Source: Brienomyrus brachyistius | Lineage: Eukaryota > Chordata > Actinopteri > Osteoglossiformes > Mormyridae | Direction of reading: 5' to 3' | Length of the DNA: 64,000 bases | NCBI RefSeq assembly: GCF_023856365.1 | Contig: NC_064541.1 | Location: 20,851,214 to 20,915,213, forward strand | In this document: positions 46,101 through 57,649 of the stretch, piece after piece | Layout of the letters: each line of letters opens with the position of its first letter | Position numbering within the stretch: position 1 is the first letter of the stretch | Notes under the pieces: generated by a model | Database searches by the model: none | Seen by the model: the letters and a program-made list of their open reading frames with translations, nothing else | Told to the model about the DNA's origin: nothing | Translations under genes and position numbers: made by a program

Positions 46101-49100
46101 CAGGGCAGGATCCTGGAGTGAAGTTAAAGCTCCAGTCCAGTGGTGGAACATGAAATCCACGCCTGTTTGAGAGACAGGAATGTCGATTGCGGGTCTTGAG
46201 GCAGGACCACTGTGGACTTTGTGCACTAGGAATGAGGGCCGGCAGACTCACTTAACCTCGGTGACTGTGGTCACCTGACTTCTTTCTCCTCAGATAGCTT
46301 GTGCCCCCCCCCCCCAATGTTTTGTGCATTAATGTGGTTGAGATGTGAGAAGTCTTCTGCGACGGTACAAGAAATATTATGCTAATGCCATGATACTTCC
46401 TGATGTTGGGAAGGAGGCAGAGTCACGTCAGATAAAGCGGCCGTCAGATTCTAAGCCAGCGTGGCCTACTGGGGGCTGCTGGAGGCCATGGGGGCTGACA
46501 TACATGCCGCCATAATTTGACACACCTTTTGTTGAGTCCCTCCCAGTTCCAAGGGGTCTATTTTCCAGACATACTTCACTTGCCTTTTCTTCAGGTACAT
46601 AGGAATTACTGGGGGTAGAAACACCCCATCTTTCTCTCCATGAGAGACAGACAAGGTTTTGGGGTCAGAGTGCAAGTTTACTCAATGCCCAGTGGTAATA
46701 TATTTATTCTGACGGGTTTGAGATTTGAACCCACAACACGGGCACTGATCCCAAGCCTTTTTGCTTCTGTCAGCCCAGCCCCAGGGCCCTTTGACATTTT
46801 TCCACTGGCATACAAGGACCGGACCGAACCCGAGCCACATTGCGAAGAGTGAGTAGTTACAGTGCGGTTCCAGCTCGCTTCGGTTTTCCACTGCAGAAGG
46901 GTCTGCTTGGCTCAGTTGCCGGGTTTGGAGAGCGGCAGTGATGTAAAACCGAAGAGACGCTTTATAATAATTAATAATATATACAATATGCCCTTTTCTC
47001 CTTCCAATAGTCTATGCACAGAACACCGGTATCCGCATGCATTTTGACCAATCAGCCGGCTAGCTTTGGCCGCGCTTTTCACAGGGCCGTATCGGCACGG
47101 TTACAGCTTGGGTACGGCTCGGTTCCTGGTGGCAGTGGAAAAGCACCATTTGGAGCAAACCAGTATAAATAGATGCATATTTAAAATGCCTCTCTGGGAA
47201 GACACACTCGGGGGGGGGGTTGCACACCTGCAGGGCAAGGAGGACTTCAAAGACTCCCCCCCCCCCCCCCTCCTGCCCAGGGAGACCAACACGCTGGGCA
47301 GCTCCTGCTAGCTGACACCTCTGCCCCAGGCAGATCCGCCCCCCCCCACCCCTCCCCACGCAGGAGAGCTGAATGTCTGTGCTACAGCTGCATTCTGTCT
47401 GCTTAGCCTCCCCCCCCCACACACACACACGCGCGCACACACACACACAAAGGGTTCCATTCAGGCTGGTGGAGGGAGTGTCCCAGTGCTGGAGGGGGTT
47501 ATTTCATTTCCATTCTTCAAAGAAGCCCTGAGATCTTACTAATAAAAGCCATTTGTAAACACAGGCCGCTTGGGCACACACTCCGACTCTGACTGTAAAA
47601 ATGCGACGGCCAGAGTACGCAGGCGAAGCAGCATCAGGCACTGCGAGGTTTATCGCCTGCTGTTGTGCAGCCACTGCCGCATTTTTAGGTTAATAAAGTT
47701 AGTCTGTGATTTAAAGAGCCCCGGCTGTTGTTTTACGGTCCTTTCTGAAGCCATCGCCTTTACTTGGGCAGCTGTCAGTCTTCAGCACTCAGTTAACCAG
47801 GGAAACACAGCTGGTTTAATCTCATTATTTCAGTCTTGCTGCAAGTTCAGAAGAAAACTTGACAAGTAAACATAATTTATTGTAACTGTGCTGAAAGCGG
47901 AAAAGTTCTGCTCACTCCTAGGGATCTGAAGGGCTTCTATCCCTTAAGGATAGAAAATGAAATTTTAAGGTAACAGAATGTAGAAAAAGAGCACAATCTG
48001 GCAAAGGAATAAAAGATAATTGAGGCAAAGGTCAAAGGTTATTTAATTTACTGCACAGTTGTGTTGATAATAGTAGATAATCATAATTCTATACGGGCTG
48101 AATTTCATCTATAGCGAGTGGAGAAACATGCAAACTCTGCACATACAGAGAGACAGGACTAGAATTCGAACCCCCAACCCTGGGGGTGTGAATGAACAGT
48201 GCTATTGTCCTGAAAGCATAACCAAACCGAACTAATTACCTCATCACCATCTGATTGGTCAAAATGCACGGAGATAGTGCTGTTCTGCACACAGATCATC
48301 TGAAGGAAAAAGCTTATGTTCTATATATTATTCCTTACTAGTAGCATTGCACATCGCCTCGTATCAATGCATTCCTGATTACGCAGAACATGAAACTTTC
48401 CAATCTCCTACTTAAAAAAGTACTGTAGAGTGGTTGAATGACATGGATTTGTAATGTAAATTTATGCAAGCAAATGCTAATTCCACTAGCATTTCATGCT
48501 AACATTAAAAATTGAGTGTCACAGATGTGCGAGGGACACACAGTAAATCATGGTGTGCACCATATGAACATAAATAAGCATCTCTGGCTTTACTTCACTG
48601 TTGAATTTAGTGATTAATTGTTATTGTTGACACACCACAGAACAACAGAATGTGGTCTCTGCATTTAACCCATATGTGACGTAGCGGGGGGCAGCTAATT
48701 CAGCGCCCGGGGAGCAGTGCTTTGGGTGGCACCTTGCTGGTCGGGGATTCAAACCTGCAATCTTTCAATCACAAGTGCATGACCCTAAACAATAAGCCAC
48801 CACCGCCCTCACTGCTCTCCAAACCTGGCAGTGCTTTTACCGAGCTGACCCATCTGCAGTGGAAAACCAAAGCGAGCTGGGACCACACTGTAACTAGTAT
48901 CTCTTTGCAGTGCGGCTCGGGTATGGCTTGGTCCCTGTATGCCACTGGAAAAGTGCCATTATTTAACCGCTCCTAAAGTTACCCCAGTATTTGCAGCAAC
49001 CAGCTTATACGTCAGTGTATTGTTTAAAACTGGACCACTACCCTGGCTAATCAGTATTATTCTGAATTATTTAAATAATGAAGCTCATTCATTAACTGAG

Positions 49101-51542
49101 CTGGTTAGGAGAGGAGAGGTGAGGAGAGGAGAGGAGAGCTGAGGAGAGGAGAGCTGAAGAGAGGTGAGGAGAGGAGAGCTGAAGAGAGGTGAGGAGAGCT
49201 GGAGAGAGGTGAGGAGAGGTTAGGTGAGGAGAGGAGAGCTGAAGAGAGGAGAGGAGAGATGAGCTGAAGAGAGGTGAGGAGAGGTGAGGTGAGGAGAGCT
49301 GAAGAGAGGTGAGGTGAGGAGAGGAGAGCTGAAGAGAGGTGAGGAGAGGTGAGGAGAGCTGAAGAGAGCTGAAGAGAGGAGAGGAGAGATGAGGAGAGGA
49401 GAGCTGAAGAGAGGTGAGGAGAGGAGAGGTGAGGAGAGCTGAAGAGAGCTGAAGAGAGGAGAGCTGAAGAGAGGTGAGGAGAGGAGAGCTGAAGAGAGGT
49501 GAGGAGAGGAGAGCTGAAGAGAGGTGAGGAGAGGTGAGGAGAGCTGAAGAGAGCTGAAGAGAGGAGAGGAGAGATGAGGAGAGGAGAGCTGAAGAGAGCT
49601 GAAGAGAGGTGAGGAGAGGAGAGGTGAGGAGAGCTGAAGAGAGCTGAAGAGAGGAGAGCTGAAGAGAGGTGAGGAGAGGAGAGCTGAAGAGAGGTGAGGA
49701 GAGGAGAGCTGAAGAGAGCTGAAGAGAGGTGAGGAGAGGTGAGGAGAGGAGAGCTGAAGAGAGCTGAAGAGAGGTGAGGAGAGGTGAGGAGAGGAGAGCT
49801 GAAGAGAGGTGAGAAGAGGTGAGGAGAGGAGAGCTGAAGAGAGGTGAGGAGAGGTCGGGTGAGGAGAGGAGAGCTGAAGAGAGGAGAGCTGAGGAGAGGT
49901 GAGGAGAGCTGAGGAGAGGTGAGGAGAGCTGAGGAGAGGTGAGGAGAGCTGAGGAGAGGAGAGCTGTGGAGAGGTGAGGAGAGGAGAGGAGAGCTGAGGA
50001 GAGGAGAGCTGAAGAGAGGTGAGGAGAGGTCGGGTGAGGAGAGGAGAGCTGAAGAGAGGAGAGCTGAGGAGAGGTGAGGAGAGCTGAGAAGAGGTGAGGA
50101 GAGGTCGGGTGAGGAGAGGAGAGCTGAAGAGAGTCTTGTTTATTTTTTTATTGTGTTGCTGTTGATTTACATATATGCTGCAATGTCCTTTTTCAGGAAA
50201 TATACATTAACAACCCAGACAAATAGCCAAAATCGTTTTCTTTTACTGCTGAAGACACTTACACAGCACCGTATGTATACTTATACATGTGTAACAGCTT
50301 AATGAGTGGTGTGTCCTCACAGGTGGCCCCCGCAAACGCCTGCCCCAGCAATCGCTACACCCTCTCTGGGGAGTGCTGCAGGCTGTGCCCTGCGGGATTC
50401 GGCGTGGCTGCTGAGTGCGGCAGAGAGAACACAAAGTGTGAACCGTGTCAGGATGGTGAGTGACTGGGGGGGTCAACTTAGGATCAGAGAGATCACACCC
50501 TTAATGACCCGACGGAAAAGAAAACACCCCAAACAGAATGTTTATGCCCCTCTTAGCGCGAGGAAGCGGAACACTTGGGGCCGGCACCTTTTCGGAGGAG
50601 AGCAGCAATGACCGGACATGCCAGCCCTGCTCCCGGTGCCAGGACAATGAGGTGGAAATCCGGGCCTGTCAGCCCAACTCAGACACGCTGTGCATGGGTG
50701 AGTAGGGGGAGATGCAGCTCCAAAGCACTAAATGGCTCCAGATTCTCAGACAGGGGGTGTGGGGGGAGAGGGTGGGGGTGCTGACCCTGTAGCAGCTGGC
50801 TGTCCTCCAGAGGGGACCCCTGTTAATCTGCTCATGCGGAGAACGGGACCTCTGACCCCCAACAGGGGTACAGGCAGCCCCCCGACCCCCTTTGATCCCG
50901 AAATAACCCGACAGTGGGAGGCAGCACACATGGCGGGGTCCGTCTCCAAGCTGGGGGGGGGTCACATTTGGTTAATGGCCGTCAAGCAGCGCTGGGCCGA
51001 GCCGCAGCTCAGCGAATCCAGCCCCCCGGACACGGGCGGGGGTGCATGTACGTCCCACTCCCTCGCTCTAGCTTATTTACCCACAAGGCAACGGGGTCCT
51101 CGCTTTGGACATGGGCGGGGGTGCATGTACGTCCCGCTCCCTCGCTCTAGCTTATTTACCCACAAGGCAACGGGGTCCTCGCTTTGGACACGGGCGGGGG
51201 TGCATGTACGTCCCACTCCCTCGCTCTAGCTTATTTACCCACAAGGCAATGGGGTCCTCGCTTTGAAACACGCAGCCTACAGCTGCTCATTCATGAATCC
51301 AGAGGCATCCCCAGAAAAATACTGGGCGGGGAGGGGGGGGATTTTGTCCACTTTTCAGGGATGCTCAGCAGGGCAGCTGTTGCATATCTTCCAGTGCTCT
51401 GCCCAATGCCCCCCCCCCCCCCCCCCATGAGGTTTGATAGCAGGAGGCATAAGCGTTTAGTTAAATCAGCAATTATAGCATCAGTGTGGAATGTTAATTT
51501 CTAAATGTACTGAGGAAAGAGGAAAGGGCCTCTCTCTCTCTT

Positions 51543-51585
<43 letters not shown>

Positions 51586-52960
51586 CCTCCCTCCCTCAGT
51601 CCCTTTTTCCCTTGTTCGCTCTCCTTGAACCCAAGCTTCATTCCATCACCCTTCTGTCACCCTGCTTTAGAGAGGCACCTACACATCTTATCCAGGGCCA
51701 CTGAGTCGGACGGCCCCCGCAGGGAGGGGGTTGAGGCCAGCCCAACCTCGGGGGAGCCCAGGTTCACCCCTCAGGATGAGGGCGGCAACAGCATCATCCC
51801 CGTCTACGTGTCCGTTTTAGCTGCAGTCGTGCTTGGGCTCCTGTTCTACGTCGCTTACAAGTGGTGGGTGTCTTCTGCAGTGTCGTTAAAATGATGAAAT
51901 CATCAGTATAGCCAGATATTATATAAGTTGTAAAGACAACAAAATGGCAATTCGAGAAATATATAAATTCTGCAACAAAATAATCAATGCAGAAGGAAGC
52001 TTTTTTTGGTATTTGTGTGAATTCTTCTGTGCTCAGACTGCAGGATCATAACTTGTCACACAGCCGTGTTTCAGGAATCTAAGCGTGAGGTTCCTCTATG
52101 CCCATGTATCTAACTGTCGACGTACCGTCCGCAGCCGGACATCCTGCAAGCAGAAGCAGGCCCTGGGAAAAGCCCGGAGCGGAGACGGCAGCAGCGCCCC
52201 CGAGGGAGAGAAGCTGCACAGCGATAGCGGCGTCTTCCTGGACTCCCACAGCCTGCAGGAGACCCAGCTCAGCAAAGGTGAGGAGGAGAGGACTGGACAG
52301 CCTGCCGCTGGCAGACGATTCCCGTGGTTTCGCATCTGATAAAGGAAAAGGCCGTTGAAATCTAACAGGGAGGCAGGAGAATATGAAAGCGTTTGAAAAT
52401 GTAACATAGTGGCCCCCCTGTCAGGATGTGTATCTGAATCCACAGTCAGGAGGCCTGGTTACTTTGTATTGATCCATTTTTTTTGAGCGAGACTACTAGT
52501 TGAATAGTGATTGGTTAATTACATATGAAACTCCACTGGTTTGTCAGACGTAATGCATCGTCACCCTGAACCCACATCACACGCCGCTGTCAATGACTCA
52601 CTGCTTGGGCAAGCACACTGAGCCATATCGCTTACCCCCCCTGCAGGCAGTAAGCGGGACAGCAAGCTGGACACAAGGCTCTACCTGAACGTGGCCCCCC
52701 ACAGGCAGGAGGAGGTGGAGCGCCTGCTGCAGGAGGGTGGCGACTGGAGCTGGAGGCAGCTGGCAGCCCAGTTAGGGTACGAACAGAAGCAGACGGACAT
52801 GTTCGGTCGCGGGGAGGACCCGGTGCACACGCTGCTGTCCGACTGGGCCGCGCAGGACGGCTCCACACTGGGCGTGCTCTGCTCCGCCCTGACCAAGATC
52901 GACAGGGGCGACGTGGCCACGCTTCTCTGCTGCCCCACGCAGGGAAGCTCTGTGGTCTGA
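43102..52960 (+). CDS. nradd: p75-neurotrophin-receptor-like death-domain receptor
   Basis: Exons: 43102-43155, 50323-50455, 50557-50697 (or from 50563), 51671-51863, 52135-52277, 52647-52960; about 325 residues. Residues 1-18 and the next few form a signal peptide (LGLWTLVLLLK). One full cysteine-rich repeat (CPSNRYTLSGECCRLC...CEPC) and one more (CQPCSRCQ...ACQPNSDTLC) follow. Then come an acidic stalk, a membrane segment (IIPVYVSVLAAVVLGLLFYVAYK), the conserved PEGEKLHSDSG juxtamembrane motif and a death domain (about 230-315). The C terminus SSVV fits a class I PDZ ligand, as TSPV does in p75. Position between nbeal2 and setd2 favours NRADD/NRH over NGFR itself. NRH-type receptors modulate neurotrophin signalling and, in frog and fish, cell movements. 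Confidence 0.8.
46690..46760 (-). mobile_element. SINE-head-like fragment, reverse orientation
   Basis: In reverse, 'gtgttgtgggttcaaatctc' carries a B box (GGGTTCAAATC). It lies directly beside the short palindromic element at 46,797. Confidence 0.4.
46797..46896 (-). mobile_element. Short palindromic MITE-like element, copy 1
   Basis: In reverse this reads 'ctgcagtggaaaaccgaagc' to 'ccttgtatgccagtggaaaa', closely matching the element at 48,853-48,957 on the + strand. Each half is an imperfect inverse of the other (CGAGC...GCACTG against CAGTGC...GCTCG). This is as expected for a non-autonomous DNA transposon of about 100 bp. Confidence 0.6.
47085..47147 (+). mobile_element. Partial copy of the same MITE-like family
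   Basis: 'ttacagcttgggtacggctc' followed by 'ggttcctggtggcagtggaa' matches the right half of the elements at 46,797 and 48,853. The left half is not recognisable. Confidence 0.45.
48115..48215 (-). mobile_element. SINE/L2-type tail, reverse orientation
   Basis: 'gaaacatgcaaactctgcac' and 'agaattcgaacccccaaccc' are the reverse of the common fish repeat motifs 'gtgcggagtttgcatgttc' and 'gggttcgaattc', in the expected order. Confidence 0.65.
48600..48815 (-). mobile_element. Fish interspersed repeat with reverse B box
   Basis: The series 'ggtctctgcatttaacccat', 'tcagcgcccggggagcagtg', 'ggcaccttgctggtcgggga', 'ttcaaacctgcaatctttca' and 'aataagccaccaccgccc' is the well-known arrangement of a dispersed fish repeat family, here oriented with its tRNA-like end to the right. 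Confidence 0.75.
48853..48957 (+). mobile_element. Short palindromic MITE-like element, copy 2
   Basis: 'ctgcagtggaaaaccaaagc' at the left and 'ccctgtatgccactggaaaa' at the right, with an imperfect internal inverted repeat. It is the opposite orientation of the copy at 46,797-46,896, about 2 kb away. Confidence 0.6.
49108..50130. repeat. 1-kb purine-rich array ('gaggagagctgaagagaggt' modules)
   Basis: About 1.02 kb of the + strand is almost only A and G, broken at intervals by 'gct', 'ggt' and an occasional 'gat' or 'gtcggg'. Modules 'gaggagagct', 'gaagagaggt' and 'gaggagaggt' are permuted without a fixed period, though longer blocks of about 100-115 bp recur. It ends about 190 bases before the nradd exon at 50323. 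Confidence 0.97.
50698..51670. repeat. nradd intron 3 with 79-bp triplication
   Basis: The block 'acgggcgggggtgcatgtac' occurs at about 51032, 51111 and 51190, with 79-bp units that are nearly identical ('ctcgctctagcttatttacc' inside each). A poly-C run (51411-51426) and a (CT)n tract (51532-51595) follow before the exon at 51671. Confidence 0.9.
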
Positions 52961-53590
52961 GTGTTGGACCAGCCCCCAGACTGACTGCCCCACCTCCAGG
53001 GGGAGTGTGTGAGCGTGTGTGTATTTGCCAGGCGGAGGGGGGCGATTGACATCCGGAAATCAATCTGCAGTATGAATGGCAGCTCCCGTCAGCTGGATTT
53101 TCCACAAATGCCGCCTCCTCATCTGCAAGCCACTGATGCAAGAAAATAATCCCACTACATCTTACGGGCTCTGGGACTCGGGTCAGCATGAGCTAACAGA
53201 GCATTTGCTGCGGTCCTGCGTGCCTCGCTGCCTCAGAGGTGCCTCTTCCACCCGCACTGCTCATCCTCCCCATACCCCACAGCCTGAAACTAAGCTGGCT
53301 CTACTCTGCTCAGTCCTTTCACTCTGCTTCTGTCCTCCACATTGTCTCTGCTCTCAACTATTTCTGTGACCCTTTGCATCCAGAAAAAGGTGGTTAGGAT
53401 TTAAAAATTAGAAAAATTTTCCAAGAGAAGCCACTTCTTTAAGCCACCCGAATTTTGCCCGATGTGGTGCGGGATTCTCTTTGTTCAATGTTATCTTACA
53501 TGTATCTTGTTATAAGCGTCTCAGTATGTTAAGAGATCTTGTATAATATTCTAGCTTGTTAAATAAATAAATAAATAAATACAGTTTGAA
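52961..53590 (+). other. Probable nradd 3' UTR with AATAAA repeats
   Basis: The sequence after the TGA has no further open gene. At 53562 it contains overlapping AATAAA hexamers ('aaataaataaataaataa'), suitable as a polyadenylation signal about 600 bp past the stop. Confidence 0.55.
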
Positions 53591-54013
53591 GTTTGCTGGC
53601 TTTTGATAAGTCACTTTGTAGTGACGATGCCCAAGGATGAAACATGTTCCTGCATGTTTACTGGGTACGTCGAGCAACAGGGTTGGGGAGGGACAGGGTT
53701 TTCGCTGCAGAATATTAAGAAAAAGATAAAAAAATCTATTGCAGCAAAGCAGGATCTGATATCTGTTAGAGTCAAAACTGAGCCTAGAGTCTTGGCGGTT
53801 CTGCACCTCCAGGAATGCAGCCCACTCCGTTCTCGGACCAAACACTTCCTCCTGGTCCTGAAAATTAAAACTGAGGAAAGTAGCAGTAAAGGCCTTTGCA
53901 CACCAAGTCAGAATTTTTTTTACATCTGTCATCACATAAAGATTGTTGCACACAGTAAACTCGCACATAGAATAAAATACATCAGACTCAATTTAATTGT
54001 GAAAATTTGCAAT

Positions 54014-54385
54014 GGTGCTGACTGCCGATCAGCACAGGACACGGGGGGATGACTGCCGATCAGCACAGGACACGGGGGGATGACTGCCGATCAGCACAGG
54101 ACACGGGGGGATGACTACCGATCAGCACAGGACACGGGGGGATGACTGCCGATCAGCACAGGACACGGGGGGATGACTGCCGATCAGCACAGGACACGGG
54201 GGGATGACTACCGATCAGCACAGGACACGGGGGGATGACTACCGATCAGCACAGGACACGGGGGGATGACTGCCGATCAGCACAGGACACGGGGGGATGA
54301 CTGCCGATCAGCACAGGACACGGGGGGATGACTACCGATCAGCACAGGACACGGGGGGATGACTGCCGATCAGCACAGGAGCCGA
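54014..54385. repeat. 31-bp minisatellite, about 12 copies
   Basis: Unit 'gatgactgccgatcagcaca' + 'ggacacggggg' (31 bp), nearly perfect, with 'gactgcc' alternating with 'gactacc'. It lies between the tails of the convergent nradd and setd2 genes. Confidence 0.97.
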
Positions 54386-54914
54386 CCTATGGGACCACAA
54401 GCCGCCATTTAAAAACTAGGTCTGCTTATCAGGATGACCGCACTTCTGCAGTGGATGTGACATCACCGGCTTGGGGATCACCCCCCAGCGCCATTACATC
54501 ACGCTGCCAGAGCCACCAAAAACAAGGGAGCGAAATGCTCCCAGACGCTGTCCTGCATTTTGCTTTTGAACGCAGCCCCCCCCCCCACCAGAGACTGGTA
54601 ATAGGACACAGGCAGGCCTCCGACCCCGGGGCAGCGCCACACGCTGTCACGCACACCAGACGGGACTGTTTAACTGTGGTCTGGCATCAGTCGCATAGCG
54701 GCAAGGCGGGGGGGGCTGAGAGCAGACGACCCAGCAGCGTACTTATCAGTGCAGTGCTTCTAACAAAAAAGGAATCCCAGCACTTTGATTAATTTTACTG
54801 GGAGGAGATATTCAGCATGAGGAGGGGCCAGCTAACATGGTACCATTTGAGAGTGACCTGGTCCAGCCCCTTGGTCCATTAGACTATTACAGTTCAAAGC
54901 CTTGAGGACACCAG
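54386..54914. other. Spacer between nradd and setd2 tails
   Basis: About 530 bp of unique-looking sequence with short C and G runs. No gene is visible. Confidence 0.4.
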
Positions 54915-56621
54915 TTTTTTTTTAAAAAAGTTTATTTGTCTTTAAAATGTTTTTACACTCAATATGACAATGTGCTTGCACAGTACTTACAGGGGAGTGG
55001 AGGCAAGACTCCGTTTGTACATAGAAAATCTCTGAAATCTCAAAAATAAAACCCAAAAAACAACAAACATAAAACGAAAATGACATCACCCCCTGAAAAC
55101 CAATCAAACTAAAAATGAATAAAAAAAAGCTGTGATTATCGGTGGGATCTCGGGGTCGGCTGACACGCGGGGAACAGGGCGGTAAGAAAAGGCCACGTGT
55201 GTCCCACCCCCCCGCCCCCCTCCACAACGCCATTTTCAGGTTTAATTACACGTATTTACACTTTAAATCATGGACAAACCGTCCTTTTACAAAGTCTTCG
55301 CTTATTTAAACATTTTCAAAAACACAAACAAAATGTCAGGGGGCAAAAGAACAACATTATATTGACATATAAAGCGATATAATGCATGTGTTTGAGGGCG
55401 TTTAATGCAGGTCAAACAGGAGAGACGTCCGAGTAACAGCCGAAGCTGTAGGACTAGTACGCAAAGAAAGCTATGACACAGATGGGACTGCAGAGGGCCG
55501 GTCTCCCTACAAAAGGGCGGGACAAAGTCAGGTAGGCGGGACGGCAGAAGGGTGGCCTCCCTACAGAGGGGCAGGGACAAGGTGAGGTAGGTGGGATGGC
55601 AGAAGGCTGGCCTCCCTACAGAGGGGTGGGGAGAAAAGGGTTAGGTAGGCAGGACTGCAGAGCCAGCTTCTCTACAAAAGGGTGGGGTGAAGGGACGGAC
55701 TCCAGCTAGTGACAGACTGTTAAAGACAAATGCTACATGAGCGTCCTGTGGGGTGGAGACAGGAGTGGCTCAGGGGCTGAAGATGAAGGACTAACCAGAG
55801 AACATCAGCAATGTCCTCTCCACGTGATTGGATTTCATTAAAAAATAATAATGAAAAACAAAGAAAGGACACAATGCGTGTGTTATGAAGCCGTGATCAA
55901 ATCTACTGCGTGGATACACAGTGATGCAGACGTTGATAGACGAGACAATTCAACCTGGAGCCGTCAGTGATGGGAAGGGAACTAAAAGCATGTGGACCAG
56001 GCAGGAAACACCACCGCTGCCTCTGGCTCAACAAACTGGCAACCGCTCCACACGAGAAACTGTGCGTGTGGATGGCAGGCGTGAGCAGATGATGTGGCTT
56101 CACAGTCCATGTGGTTGAATTGATTCTTTCTACCCTTTCCTCTTGAATGCAGCGACCATCACAAGCAGTCTTTGAAACAGGTAAACCACCAATCTCACAT
56201 GTCTTTTGAGAAGATCCACGACGAGCCGGTGTTCCTGAGGTCCTGCAGGGGACGTCTCCACACAACATACGGGATGGAGAAGCAAGTATACATGGATCGA
56301 GAGGGGCGGTGTCTTCAAAAGGTCAATGCCAGGACACAAGGGCCTGCCTGTCCTCCCTCTGACCATCACCATGACCACCTGTCTCCACAAAACCTCCACA
56401 GAGCTTAAAAAGCAGCAGTTAGGACATGGTTACCCTCAAGTAAAAATGACTAGAATGTGCACAGAACAGTCTTTACTCCTCAAAGTCATGCCGCAGGCTG
56501 CTCCAGGTGGCCACAGCCCGCCCTTGGCAGATGTGGGACTGGCATGTCCATGGTTAAAGGCCAAGCTGCATTTTGGTTTGGGCACCATGCAGCAGGGGGC
56601 GCTCCATGACCACTCTGGCAG
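54915..56621 (-). other. setd2: Probable setd2 3' UTR
   Basis: Downstream (leftward) of the setd2 stop there is about 1.7 kb without coding similarity, ending at an AATAAA on the minus strand (TTTATT at 54931-54936). It contains three imperfect ~55-bp repeats at about 55,500-55,680 ('ctccctacagaggggcaggg'). Confidence 0.5.
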
Positions 56622-57582
56622 CTAGTCCACCTCTGTGTCCTCCTTGGGTTTGTAGAGCGGCCCAAACTTCTGCATGTACTTCTTAATGTACTCCTTGGTC
56701 TTGTGCTTGACGTTCTCGTTGCACTCCAAGTCCTCGGGGTTCTTGCAGGACTTCAGCTCCTTGTTCATCACACCGTGCGTCAGCTGCAGGAACACATACC
56801 AGGGAGGGGGTGTTAGATACCGAGGGGTGTCTCTGCTAAGCAACACTGATAGGACCCGATATGTCAGTTTGTGCCCAGAAAGGAGACTGTCTATTCCAAA
56901 GAGGTGCTTTTACTTACTGAAAATATGTTTCTGCTGTGAAAACACAGCGTCAAGCCCCCACCTGCTCACTGAGGGGGCCCAACAAAAAGCCAGACATGCT
57001 AACCTTAATGTAGAAGTGCTTGTTGTCCCCAGCCTGGAGGTGGCGCAATGACTCACGCCCCCCCCCCCCCCCCCCCCCCCGCCTCGCCCCCGGCCTCACC
57101 TTTCTGGCCAAGTGTTTGAAGTCGTCCGTGTTACTGATGCGTCCCAGCTTGCAGTCCGGTTTTCGGTACGGGTTTAGGCACTGCACGATAAACTGAGACA
57201 TCTGTCGGTGAATAAATGGAGAGTGCCACGGTGAGGAGACGCATGTAAACACGGGAAGCAAGGTGCATCTGGGAACCGGGGAAACAGATGTGTCTGTGGC
57301 AGAACCCGAGGGTGCGATGTTGGATTCGGACTGCTAAGAGGATTACCCTTCCATGTGTTTAAACGGACAGAGATCATCACGTTTGGGCTGACAGCATGAA
57401 GGGACGACCCCAGAAAAGTGAAGCGTAAAGAAGCAAGACCATGAGCAATGAGATTCAGCAGACACACATGGTCCTGCTCAAGCAGATCAGACAGAGGTCC
57501 TTTAAGGTGTCTGTGCCTATCGAGTCACTAACATAAGCAACTGAAAGCTTCTCTAAGACACACAAACACACAAACACAAACA

Positions 57583-57649
<67 letters not shown>

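Larger units (their letters stand above)
43156..49100. other. Large first intron of nradd
   Basis: About 7.2 kb between the signal-peptide exon and the first cysteine-rich exon; the 3' end is the purine array listed separately. No additional cysteine-rich exon is visible. Contains poly-C runs (44510-44521, 44580-44590, 47258-47269), a (CA)n tract at 47419-47449 and several mobile-element fragments. Confidence 0.5.
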
